Source: Bacteroidales bacterium UBA3389
GTDB taxonomy: Bacteria; Bacteroidota; Bacteroidia; Bacteroidales; P3
Reading direction: 5' to 3'
Length of the DNA: 5,957 bases
Assembly: GCA_002358835.1 (NCBI GenBank)
Contig: DEPP01000122.1
Span: 1 to 5,957 of the forward strand
The position numbers and the translations under genes were made by a program. The notes below the pieces were generated by a model. It searched no databases. It was not told where the DNA came from and saw only the letters and a program-made list of their open reading frames with translations. The stretch's first letter is position 1. The number at the start of each line of letters is the position of its first letter. Shown in pieces: positions 1-5,381 of the stretch.

Positions 1-9
1 ATAACACTC

Positions 10-42
10 AAAGGGAGAAGCCGTTCGGCTTCTCCCTTTTTT
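10..42 (+). terminator. Rho-independent terminator of an upstream gene outside the window
   Basis: A perfect 13-bp stem (arms 10-22 and 27-39) closes a GTTC tetraloop at 23-26 and runs into six T at 37-42. The stem base is GGGAGAAGCC paired with GGCTTCTCCC. The T tract follows on the plus strand, while the opposite side has only three A, so termination is mainly plus-strand. The terminated gene must lie left of the window. The TAA at 2-4 could be its stop codon, but its frame cannot be verified. Confidence 0.88.
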
Positions 43-105
43 CATATCTATACTTGAATCTGTGTAAATAAATGACTGTTTTTTTTCGAATGGGGATATG
101 TCCCG

Positions 106-143
106 ATAAAACAAAGAAACAATTTTCTGAATCTTTGTTTTAT
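106..143. repeat. 11-bp inverted repeat (possible hairpin)
   Basis: ATAAAACAAAG at 106-116 is the exact reverse complement of CTTTGTTTTAT at 133-143, with a 16-base spacer. The right arm runs into further T-rich sequence (TTTATT), so a weak terminator is possible. The stem has only two G-C pairs and would be unstable. Function is unknown. Confidence 0.5.
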
Positions 144-153
144 TTTATTGAAA

Positions 154-172
154 TCAAGAAACAATTTCTTGA
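154..172. repeat. 8-bp inverted repeat with 3-base loop
   Basis: TCAAGAAA at 154-161 pairs perfectly with TTTCTTGA at 165-172 around a CAA loop. Bases 156-173 also match 114-131 at 16 of 18 positions, so this hairpin shares sequence with the loop of the neighbouring inverted repeat. It could be a weak terminator for the minus-strand gene or a remnant of duplication. No T tract supports either strand well. Confidence 0.45.
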
Positions 173-336
173 AACAAAGAGTTGTTTTTGCCTTTCTGAA
201 ACTCCTAAAGTTGGTTCGGTTGTTTGATGGATTTTTACAGGATTTCTATAAGTGAAAATCAATAATGATTTATGTCAATGTTCAAACCTACAAAATAGAA
301 TTAACATCGAACAGAAATAAAGAAAAGTTTATTACA

Positions 337-1017
337 TCACATCTTTAGAACGATGCTCAGCCAAAGAAGATTGCTCGATATGTTTGGAAAAGACGTTTTG
401 TCGCTAAAGCCTGTTACCGTTGTTTTTCCTTTGTGCAGGGTTATGTTATAGTCAATGCTTATGCCGACTGCATTATTCCCCATGCTCGCCACGCCGTTTT
501 TGTATATCCACCAAGTAAACCCGATCGGCATTACGGTATTTATAGAGTTGAGAGCTAATTCTGGTCTGTTGCTACTTCTGTCGATTTTTGTGGTATGCAA
601 AAAGCTGTTGTACTGTCCGCCTATTCCTGTCGAGATTTCGAAGTCGAAGTTTTTGTGTCTCCAAAATACATATCCGATTTTCAGTTTGCTGCCATAGCTT
701 CGCAGTTCGGAATATTGATTGTCGTGAATTCCGACCGCAGGAGCCGAAGAGGCATAGCTTTCGGTCAAGACATAAAATCTGTTCATAAAATAATAGCCGA
801 ATCCGAGAGTGAATCCTGTCTGCAAAACGGGGTTGAAGTCGATGTATTGCGGATAATGCTCTCGTATTACGGTGTTTAGTTGAGACGTTTTGTCGAAAAA
901 TCCCATCGAGAAGCCTGCTGTCGAAATGAATCCGTTGCGTTTTTCGTGTGTTTGTGTAAACGATTCTGTGCTTGCGAAGATGCAAAGACAGACAATAATA
1001 AATGATAATTTTTTCAT
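337..1017 (-). CDS. Exported outer-membrane beta-barrel protein, function unknown
   Basis: This is a 226-residue protein with an N-terminal signal peptide: MKK, then a hydrophobic core LSFIIVCLCIFA at residues 4-15, then a small polar region ending near residues 17-22. The mature part alternates polar and hydrophobic or aromatic residues in short segments separated by polar turns, as in small Bacteroidota outer-membrane barrels. Examples are residues 66-78, 80-90, 109-118, 124-139, 161-171, 183-194 and 215-226. No lipobox is convincing, so it is unlikely to be a lipoprotein. The open frame extends 13 codons further upstream to an ATG at 1056, but the ATG at 1017 places the MKK signal peptide at the true N-terminus and is preferred. 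The gene is single, divergent from the alkylation-repair gene. The last residue is Met rather than the usual Phe. I do not recognise a specific family; porin, adhesin or assembly roles are all possible. Confidence 0.75.
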   Translation of the reverse strand: MKKLSFIIVCLCIFASTESFTQTHEKRNGFISTAGFSMGFFDKTSQLNTVIREHYPQYIDFNPVLQTGFTLGFGYYFMNRFYVLTESYASSAPAVGIHDNQYSELRSYGSKLKIGYVFWRHKNFDFEISTGIGGQYNSFLHTTKIDRSSNRPELALNSINTVMPIGFTWWIYKNGVASMGNNAVGISIDYNITLHKGKTTVTGFSDKTSFPNISSNLLWLSIVLKM

Positions 1018-1072
1018 GGCATAATGTTTTTTTGTTTTTATCAAAGATGTAAACAATTCAAAACAGCGATAG

Positions 1073-1101
1073 TTCTTTTCATCGAAAAAATATTATCTTT
1101 G
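1073..1101 (+). promoter_or_regulatory. Bacteroidota-type promoter for the AlkD-like gene
   Basis: TATCTTTG at 1094-1101 is an exact TAnnTTTG -7 element. The -33 element is poor: only TTC at 1073-1075, 18 bases upstream, resembles TTG. Transcription would start near 1105, leaving a leader of about 14 bases before the ATG at 1119. The -7 match and position are seen directly; promoter activity is inferred. Confidence 0.55.
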
Positions 1102-1118
1102 CTCTAAAAAGCATTGAG

Positions 1119-1808
1119 ATGATAAGAGATGATCTGTTGAAGCTTAGAGATGAAAACTACAAACTGTTTGTTGCCAAGCTCATTCCGAATATTGCTCCGG
1201 AAAAGATAATAGGTATTCGTACGCCTGTGCTAAGAAAATATGCAAAACAAATACATGCCACCGCACAAGCCGAAGAATTTATGGCGAATCTTCCTCATAG
1301 TTATTTCGAAGAGGACAATCTGCACACGTTTCTTATCGAGCAGATAACGGATTATGACAAGTGTATAGAGAAAACAGAAAAAATCCTTCCGCATATAGAC
1401 AACTGGGCGAGCTGTGATTCTTTCAATCCGCGATGTTTCAAAAACAATACTGATAAACTGATAACGAGTGTAAGGAAATGGATTTTCTCACCAAAGGTTT
1501 ATGAATGCAGATTCGGTATGCTTAATCTTATGCGGTACTATCTTGAAGATGATGAGTTCAAAGAAGAATATTTCGAATGGGTATCTGCAGTTGAGGGCAA
1601 GGATTATTACATAAAAATGATGCAGGCTTGGTATTTTGCGACAGCTCTTGTAAAGCAGTATGATAGTGCTTATGCGTTTATCAGCAAGCAAAGACTTGAT
1701 GCGTGGACTCATAATAAAGCAATTCAAAAAGCAAAAGAAAGTCTGAGGATAAGCAGAGAAAGGAAATCCGAACTCGAAAAGTTAAAAATAAAAAAGGTAA
1801 CTCGGTAG
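1119..1808 (+). CDS. AlkD-like DNA alkylation repair protein (HEAT-like repeat glycosylase family)
   Basis: This 229-residue protein belongs to the DNA_alkylation family, a superhelix of HEAT-like helical repeats. In Bacillus AlkD such proteins excise N3- and N7-alkylated purines without flipping the base. The N-terminal GIRTPVLRK (residues 32-40) and DNWASCDSF (94-102) are family hallmarks. Residues matching the AlkD DNA-binding and catalytic set are present in order: W96, D100 (four residues apart, as in AlkD W109/D113), R131 (AlkD R148) and W171 (AlkD W187). These equivalences come from motif matching, not a computed alignment. The length is normal and the tail after residue 211 is Lys-rich. 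The protein should act in the cytoplasm on the nucleoid. It starts at the first ATG after a TATCTTTG box, with no Shine-Dalgarno site. It is followed after 113 bases by butyrate kinase, which has its own promoter, so it is probably monocistronic. Close relatives have poorly defined substrates, so true glycosylase activity is likely but not certain. Confidence 0.9.
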   Translation: MIRDDLLKLRDENYKLFVAKLIPNIAPEKIIGIRTPVLRKYAKQIHATAQAEEFMANLPHSYFEEDNLHTFLIEQITDYDKCIEKTEKILPHIDNWASCDSFNPRCFKNNTDKLITSVRKWIFSPKVYECRFGMLNLMRYYLEDDEFKEEYFEWVSAVEGKDYYIKMMQAWYFATALVKQYDSAYAFISKQRLDAWTHNKAIQKAKESLRISRERKSELEKLKIKKVTR

Positions 1809-1816
1809 TTCAAAAC

Positions 1817-1826
1817 GCAAATTTGC
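1817..1826. promoter_or_regulatory. GCAAATTTGC palindrome, possible operator
   Basis: This is a perfect 10-bp palindrome starting nine bases after the AlkD-like stop codon. It overlaps the -33 element of a possible first promoter for butyrate kinase. The core TTTGCA recurs at 1864-1869 and 1875-1880. No regulator is known from this sequence, and AT-rich palindromes of this size can occur by chance. Confidence 0.25.
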
Positions 1827-1850
1827 AAGGAAAAAGTAACACTATATTTG
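1822..1850 (+). promoter_or_regulatory. Possible upstream tandem promoter for butyrate kinase
   Basis: TTTG at 1822-1825, a 17-base spacer and TATATTTG at 1843-1850 match the Bacteroidota -33/-7 form with a shorter-than-usual spacer. Its -7 box contains the TTTG that serves as the -33 element of the stronger promoter downstream, so the two would compete or alternate. Confidence 0.35.
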
Positions 1851-1878
1851 TGAGAAATAAAGATTTGCATTATCTTTG
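1847..1878 (+). promoter_or_regulatory. Main Bacteroidota promoter of butyrate kinase
   Basis: TTTG at 1847-1850, exactly 20 bases, then TATCTTTG at 1871-1878 is a consensus primary sigma-factor promoter for this phylum. Transcription would begin around 1883, leaving an A-rich leader of about 40 bases before the ATG at 1922. That leader has no Shine-Dalgarno site at a useful distance, which is normal for the phylum. Confidence 0.8.
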
Positions 1879-1921
1879 CAGAATCAAACAAGGGTAGAAT
1901 AACAAATAATAAATTTAAGAT

Positions 1922-3001
1922 ATGGATTCAAGAAAGTTGATTTTGGCTATCAATCCCGGTTCTACATCAACCAAGATAGCCGTATATAATGAAGAAGAAC
2001 AGCTGTTTGTAAAGAATATCAAGCATTCGGCTGAAGAGATTGCAAAATTTGATTGCATAGCGGCTCAATATGAGTTTCGTAAAGAGATAATACTTGCTGA
2101 GGTTGCTCAAGCAGGATTTGATGTTAAGGACTTCAAGGTTATTGTTGGTAGAGGTGGATTGGTAAAACCTATCTCTTCGGGAGTATGGGGCGTAAACGAA
2201 GCCATGTTGGAAGACTTAAGAAAGGGAGTATCAGGACAACACGCTTGCAACTTGGGAGGTTTGATTGCTCATGACATCGCTTCTACTTTGGATGGAGTGC
2301 CTGCAATCATCGCAGACCCTGTTGTTGTGGATGAAATGCACGATTTGGCAAGAGTGAGCGGACATCCAAAATTCCCTCGTTTGAGTATATTCCATGCTTT
2401 GAACCAAAAGGCTATTGCAAGAAGATATGCAAAAGATCACGGTAAGAAGTATGAGGATTTGAACTTGATTGTTGTGCATCTTGGCGGTGGTGTGAGCGTT
2501 GGAGTTCACAGAAACGGCTTGGTGATAGATGTTAATCAGGCATTGGATGGAGAGGGTCCTTTCTCTCCTGAAAGAACCGGCTCATTGCCTGTAAACGAAG
2601 TTGTGGATATTTGCTTCTCAGGCGAATATACAAAGGCTGAGGTTAAGAAAATGATTGTCGGAGGTGGTGGATTCGTTGCTTATCTTGGCACAAACGATGC
2701 TTACGAAGTTGAAGTTAAAGCAAAAGAAGGAAGCAAAGAACATGCGTTCTATCAATCTGCAATGGCATATCAAGTGTCTAAGGAAATCGGTGCAGCAGCT
2801 ACAGTATTGAACGGAAAGGTTGATGCAATCATTTTGACCGGAGGAATTGCTTATGGTAAGCCTTTTGATGAAGAAGTTATAGAAAGAGTTAAATTCATTG
2901 CCCCTGTTGAAATTTACGCAGGCGAAGACGAAATGGGAGCTTTGGCAATGAATGCGACTATGTTCCTAAACAATGAAATCGAATGTAAGGAATATAAATA
3001 A
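1922..3001 (+). CDS. buk: Butyrate kinase
   Basis: This 359-residue cytoplasmic enzyme of the acetate/butyrate kinase (ASKHA) family interconverts butyryl phosphate plus ADP and butyrate plus ATP, the energy-yielding last step of acyl-CoA fermentation. Visible motifs: NPGSTSTK (residues 11-18, phosphate 1); GRGGL (76-80); DPVVVDEM (132-139); FHALNQKA (157-164); HLGGGVSV (186-193, phosphate 2); DGEGPFSPERTGSLP (209-223), with R218 matching the active-site Arg of acetate kinase; LTGGIA (305-310, nucleotide site); and GEDEMGALAMNA near the C-terminus. Length is typical. Relatives act on isobutyrate, valerate or other branched acids, so the exact acid is uncertain. The phosphate butyryltransferase gene that often sits directly upstream is missing here; instead there is a dedicated promoter 44 bases before the start. 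A strong terminator follows the stop, so the gene is probably transcribed alone. Confidence 0.95.
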   Translation: MDSRKLILAINPGSTSTKIAVYNEEEQLFVKNIKHSAEEIAKFDCIAAQYEFRKEIILAEVAQAGFDVKDFKVIVGRGGLVKPISSGVWGVNEAMLEDLRKGVSGQHACNLGGLIAHDIASTLDGVPAIIADPVVVDEMHDLARVSGHPKFPRLSIFHALNQKAIARRYAKDHGKKYEDLNLIVVHLGGGVSVGVHRNGLVIDVNQALDGEGPFSPERTGSLPVNEVVDICFSGEYTKAEVKKMIVGGGGFVAYLGTNDAYEVEVKAKEGSKEHAFYQSAMAYQVSKEIGAAATVLNGKVDAIILTGGIAYGKPFDEEVIERVKFIAPVEIYAGEDEMGALAMNATMFLNNEIECKEYK

Positions 3002-3022
3002 GAAACCTTTTTTGAGGAAAAG

Positions 3023-3056
3023 AAAAAGAGGAACTTGTTTTTGAGTTCCTCTTTTT
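3023..3056. terminator. Bidirectional terminator between converging genes
   Basis: AAAAAGAGGAACT at 3023-3035 is an exact reverse complement of AGTTCCTCTTTTT at 3044-3056, with the loop TGTTTTTG at 3036-3043. T tracts follow on both strands (TTTTTGTTTT on plus, TTTTTCTTTT on minus). It sits in the 58-base gap between the stop of butyrate kinase and the stop of the methyltransferase, and can serve both. Confidence 0.92.
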
Positions 3057-3059
3057 GTT

Positions 3060-4220
3060 TTATTGTTTGCTCATTTTCTTGCTACCATGATATAAGTCGA
3101 ATTTACAGAACCTGCATTCGAGATTGGAATTGTAAACCGTGATTTTTCGGCTCGGCTTTAGTCCGATTTTTTTCAAAGCAAAGAAATCCGAAGATATTAC
3201 CCAAGCAGTGTTGCCTTCGTATTTGGATTTGAACGCATTGCCTATTCGTTCATATAAAGCAATGATGTCTTCTACCTCGATTCGCTCTCCGTATGGCGGA
3301 TTGGTAATTATGAGTGTTTTTCCTTCAGGTGGCATTTGCTCTTCGATAGCACATCTTTCCACATCTATGTCTTTGTGAAGTTTTGTGTGAGTTATGTTCT
3401 CCATTGCTTCGTTTACAGCGCTCTGAGACACATCGCTGCCGCATATAAGGTAGTCGAAATCTTGTATCTTTTTATTTTCTTCTTCTTGAACACGCTTCCA
3501 TTCCGGCAATGAGAAGTCTGACCATTTTTTGAATGCGAAACGTTTTCTGTAATATTGAGCAGGGATATTGTAAGCATACATTGCCGCCTCTATCAACAAG
3601 GTTCCGCTTCCGCACATAGGGTCGAAAAAGTTGCAATCTTTTTGCCAACCGCTCAATTGTATCAATCCGGCTGCCGTAACTTCATTCAGTGGAGCTTGTC
3701 CGTTGTTTTTTCGATAGTTTCTTTTGTGAAGACTGTCCCCTGATGAGTCTAACGAAATCGTAACCATGTTTTCATAGATGTGAAGATTTAATTTGATGTC
3801 GTAATTATCTTTATCCACCAAAGGGCGTTGGTTAAACATTTTACGGAATCTGTCGCATATCGCATCCTTTGTTTTTTGCGCTGCGTAGAGTGAGTGTTTG
3901 AATATGCTGCTGTTCACAGAATGGTCGATGTATATCTTAGCATCGCAGTTCATATACTTCTCCCATTTTATCGAATATATGTTTTGGTAAAGTTCGTGTT
4001 CGTTATCTGCCTCGAAAACTTTAATAGGACGCAATATTGTCAAGGCTGTTCGCAAGCAATAGTTGGCACGATAAAGCAAAGTCATATCTCCTTCGAAACT
4101 TACCGCTCTACATAACACGTTTATGTTCTCTGCTCCGATTGCTTCCAACTCTTTTGCCAATACCTCTTCCAAGCCAAACATCGTTTTGGCGATCATGTTG
4201 AATTTTTTGTTATCTTCCAT
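3060..4220 (-). CDS. THUMP-domain class I rRNA guanine methyltransferase, RlmL/YpsC type
   Basis: This 386-residue S-adenosylmethionine-dependent RNA methyltransferase probably modifies 23S rRNA at a guanine N2, as the N-terminal half of E. coli RlmL does at G2445. It has an N-terminal ferredoxin-like segment (FGLEEVLAKELEAIGA, residues 15-30) and a THUMP RNA-binding domain at roughly 45-160. The linker LHKRNYR (164-170) is characteristic of this family. The Rossmann methyltransferase domain has DPMCGSGTLLIEAA (200-213, motif I, SAM binding), GSD (261-263, motif II) and the catalytic NPPYGER (307-313, motif IV). Length fits the stand-alone form rather than the long RlmKL fusion. It is the last gene of the minus-strand cluster, 18 bases after the thioesterase gene and just before the shared terminator. 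The start at residue 1 is supported by a GGAGGG site ten bases upstream. The exact target nucleotide cannot be told from sequence. Confidence 0.93.
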   Translation of the reverse strand: MEDNKKFNMIAKTMFGLEEVLAKELEAIGAENINVLCRAVSFEGDMTLLYRANYCLRTALTILRPIKVFEADNEHELYQNIYSIKWEKYMNCDAKIYIDHSVNSSIFKHSLYAAQKTKDAICDRFRKMFNQRPLVDKDNYDIKLNLHIYENMVTISLDSSGDSLHKRNYRKNNGQAPLNEVTAAGLIQLSGWQKDCNFFDPMCGSGTLLIEAAMYAYNIPAQYYRKRFAFKKWSDFSLPEWKRVQEEENKKIQDFDYLICGSDVSQSAVNEAMENITHTKLHKDIDVERCAIEEQMPPEGKTLIITNPPYGERIEVEDIIALYERIGNAFKSKYEGNTAWVISSDFFALKKIGLKPSRKITVYNSNLECRFCKFDLYHGSKKMSKQ

Positions 4221-4230
4221 AGTTATCTTT

Positions 4231-4236
4231 CCCTCC
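4231..4236 (-). promoter_or_regulatory. Shine-Dalgarno site for the methyltransferase gene
   Basis: On the minus strand GGAGGG ends ten bases before the ATG at 4220, in the 18-base gap after the thioesterase stop codon. Other starts in this window lack such a site. It favours the first ATG over the in-frame Met at codon 9. The spacing is slightly long. Confidence 0.5.
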
Positions 4237-4238
4237 GA

Positions 4239-4619
4239 TTACAGTTTTGATAAGAATTTATCTTTTTCTACAATGACTCTGTTGTGTGTTGCTTCGCCTA
4301 TTTTGCCTTCTTCATCGTAAGCAATGATGTTAAACGATAATCTTTTACCCTCAACCTTGCTTAAAAAGCTCTCACATGTGATAAGACTGCCGACTTTTGA
4401 GGCTTTGATATGCTTTGCGTTGATTTCGATTCCAACACTTATACATTCCTGTGGCAATAACGCCTTTACGGATTCGTTAGCCGTCATTTCCATTAACGCT
4501 ATCATTGCAGGAGTTGCAAAAACCTCCACATCCCCCGAGCCATAGACTATAGCGGTATCTTTTTGTTCAACTCTGATTTCTTGCTTTCCACCGATTCCGC
4601 TTGCAATATTTATATCCAT
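4239..4619 (-). CDS. Hotdog-fold acyl-CoA thioesterase, FlK-like
   Basis: This 126-residue single-domain hotdog protein resembles fluoroacetyl-CoA thioesterase FlK and its many uncharacterised relatives, which hydrolyse small acyl-CoA thioesters. The family pattern is clear: VEVFATPAMIALME (residues 31-44), SVGIEINAKHIKASKVGS (61-78) and DEEGKIGEATHNRVIV (102-117). The FlK catalytic residues T42, E50, H76 and R120 correspond to T36, E44, H70 and R114, all with the same offset of six, so an active enzyme is expected. FlK-like proteins usually act as dimers in the cytoplasm. The physiological substrate here is unlikely to be fluoroacetyl-CoA; a short-chain acyl-CoA or a housekeeping clean-up role is more plausible. 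The gene lies 21 bases after the nucleotidyltransferase and 18 before the methyltransferase, in one apparent transcript. No functional link to those genes is evident. Confidence 0.88.
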   Translation of the reverse strand: MDINIASGIGGKQEIRVEQKDTAIVYGSGDVEVFATPAMIALMEMTANESVKALLPQECISVGIEINAKHIKASKVGSLITCESFLSKVEGKRLSFNIIAYDEEGKIGEATHNRVIVEKDKFLSKL

Positions 4620-4640
4620 ATCTGTATGTTGTGATTTTGA

Positions 4641-5381
4641 TTACTGATTTAATTGTTTTATTAGATTGTTTTGAGCTGCCGCATAATCCTCAGGCACTCC
4701 TATATCAATGAAAAAGCCGTTGCATTCCATGCCGAAAAGACTTCCTTTTTCAACTTCTTTTTCCAAGAAATCTTTCTCGAAAGAAAATACTTCGTTTTCT
4801 GCTTTATCGCTGAATATTCCCTTATTTAATATATACACTCCCGTGTTTATAAGGCATTGTTCTTTGAATGATTTTTCTTCGAATGCGGTTACTCTGTTTT
4901 CAAACGTTTTTACAGCTCCGTATCTTTCAACCCTCTCCATTGGCTTCAAAATCAGCAAAGAATGAAACTTGATTTCGCTAAATTGTTTCTTGATTTCGCC
5001 AAATTGTTTCTTGATTTCATTAAGCTGAAACTTGATTACGCTATCGCCGTTCAAAACGAGGACATTTTCGCTCTTGATTTTCCTCAAAGCATTTGCGATT
5101 GCTCCACCTGTGCCAAGCGGATTATGCTCAATCGAATAAACGATTTCCATTCCTTCATAGCAATTGCCGTAAAGGTTTTCTATCTTTTCGTGCATATATC
5201 CTGTTGCGAGAATTACTCTTTCTATGCCTTGTGCTTTCAAATACTTCATCAAAATGCTTAGAAACGGAATCCCGTCAATCGGAGCCAAAGGCTTGGGGAC
5301 ATCATTGACCACTTCTTTGAGTCTTGTTCCCTTTCCACCGCAAAGGATTATAGCTTCGTTTATCTCGTTTATATCTGCCAT
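4641..5381 (-). CDS. hddC: Sugar-1-phosphate nucleotidyltransferase, probably heptose-1-phosphate guanylyltransferase (HddC-like)
   Basis: This 246-residue enzyme joins a nucleoside monophosphate to a sugar 1-phosphate, releasing pyrophosphate. It has the GT-A-like fold motifs CGGKGTRL (residues 14-21, nucleotide phosphate binding), PKPLAPI (29-35), PLGTGGA (88-94), NGDS (111-114, metal-binding Asp), RYGAV (153-157), FEEK (167-170), NTGVYIL (179-185) and GFFIDIGVPEDY (222-233). Overlap by 13 bases with an HddA-like kinase points to GDP-D-glycero-D-manno-heptose synthesis for surface polysaccharide, though sequence alone does not fix GTP against other nucleotides or heptose against hexose. The ATG at 5381 is the only plausible start before the nucleotide motif. 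Oddly, residues 118-138 are three heptapeptides each ending EIK, encoded by a 21-bp tandem repeat, where family members normally have one short helix after the GD motif. The reading frame is intact and the downstream motifs remain. Confidence 0.85.
   Translation of the reverse strand: MADINEINEAIILCGGKGTRLKEVVNDVPKPLAPIDGIPFLSILMKYLKAQGIERVILATGYMHEKIENLYGNCYEGMEIVYSIEHNPLGTGGAIANALRKIKSENVLVLNGDSVIKFQLNEIKKQFGEIKKQFSEIKFHSLLILKPMERVERYGAVKTFENRVTAFEEKSFKEQCLINTGVYILNKGIFSDKAENEVFSFEKDFLEKEVEKGSLFGMECNGFFIDIGVPEDYAAAQNNLIKQLNQ
4968..5040 (-). repeat. 21-bp tandem repeat inside the nucleotidyltransferase gene
   Basis: There are three full units, at 4968-4988, 4989-5009 and 5010-5030, plus a ten-base partial unit at 5031-5040, each starting CTTGATT on the plus strand. 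The first two differ at one base of 21; the third differs from them at about seven. Read on the coding strand the units are FQLNEIK, KQFGEIK and KQFSEIK (residues 118-138), preceded by VIK from the partial unit. Because 21 is a multiple of three, gain or loss of a unit would leave the frame intact. Confidence 0.9.

Larger units (their letters stand above)
43..336. other. Gene-free AT-rich intergenic stretch
   Basis: This stretch lies between the terminator of a gene off the left edge and the 3' end of the minus-strand gene ending at 337, so it is a convergent gap. No frame gives a credible protein; the longest thing noticed is a 12-codon ATG frame at 227-265 with no supporting signal. It contains two inverted repeats and an imperfect direct repeat between 106 and 173, described separately. 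No clear terminator for the minus-strand gene was found just past 337. Bases 174-336 show nothing else recognisable. Confidence 0.6.

Noticed and set aside
93..104. Short inverted repeat GGGA-TATG-TCCC
   Set aside because: The four-base arms are too short to support a hairpin or operator claim.
227..265. Twelve-codon ATG frame in the left intergenic region
   Set aside because: Too short, with no promoter, ribosome site or conserved feature; expected by chance.
455..879. Plus-strand open frames antisense to the outer-membrane protein gene (66-94 codons)
   Set aside because: They lie wholly inside the minus-strand gene, have no promoter or family resemblance, and read as shadows of the real coding frame.
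1042..1049. Possible minus-strand -7 box (CATCTTTG) for the outer-membrane protein gene
   Set aside because: It matches five of six fixed positions, but there is no TTTG element at 19-21 bases upstream on that strand, so it is too weak to list as a promoter.
3139..4320. Several plus-strand frames of 62-79 codons opposite the methyltransferase and thioesterase genes
   Set aside because: The minus-strand proteins have clear family motifs across the whole span; the antisense products look like no protein family.
4968..5040. The tandem repeat considered as a CRISPR array
   Set aside because: Units are contiguous without spacers, are in frame with the gene, and encode part of the enzyme.
4708..5308. 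Plus-strand frames opposite the nucleotidyltransferase, one containing repeated LDFAKLF units
   Set aside because: The repetition is just the 21-bp tandem repeat read on the wrong strand. The minus-strand enzyme motifs cover the same DNA.
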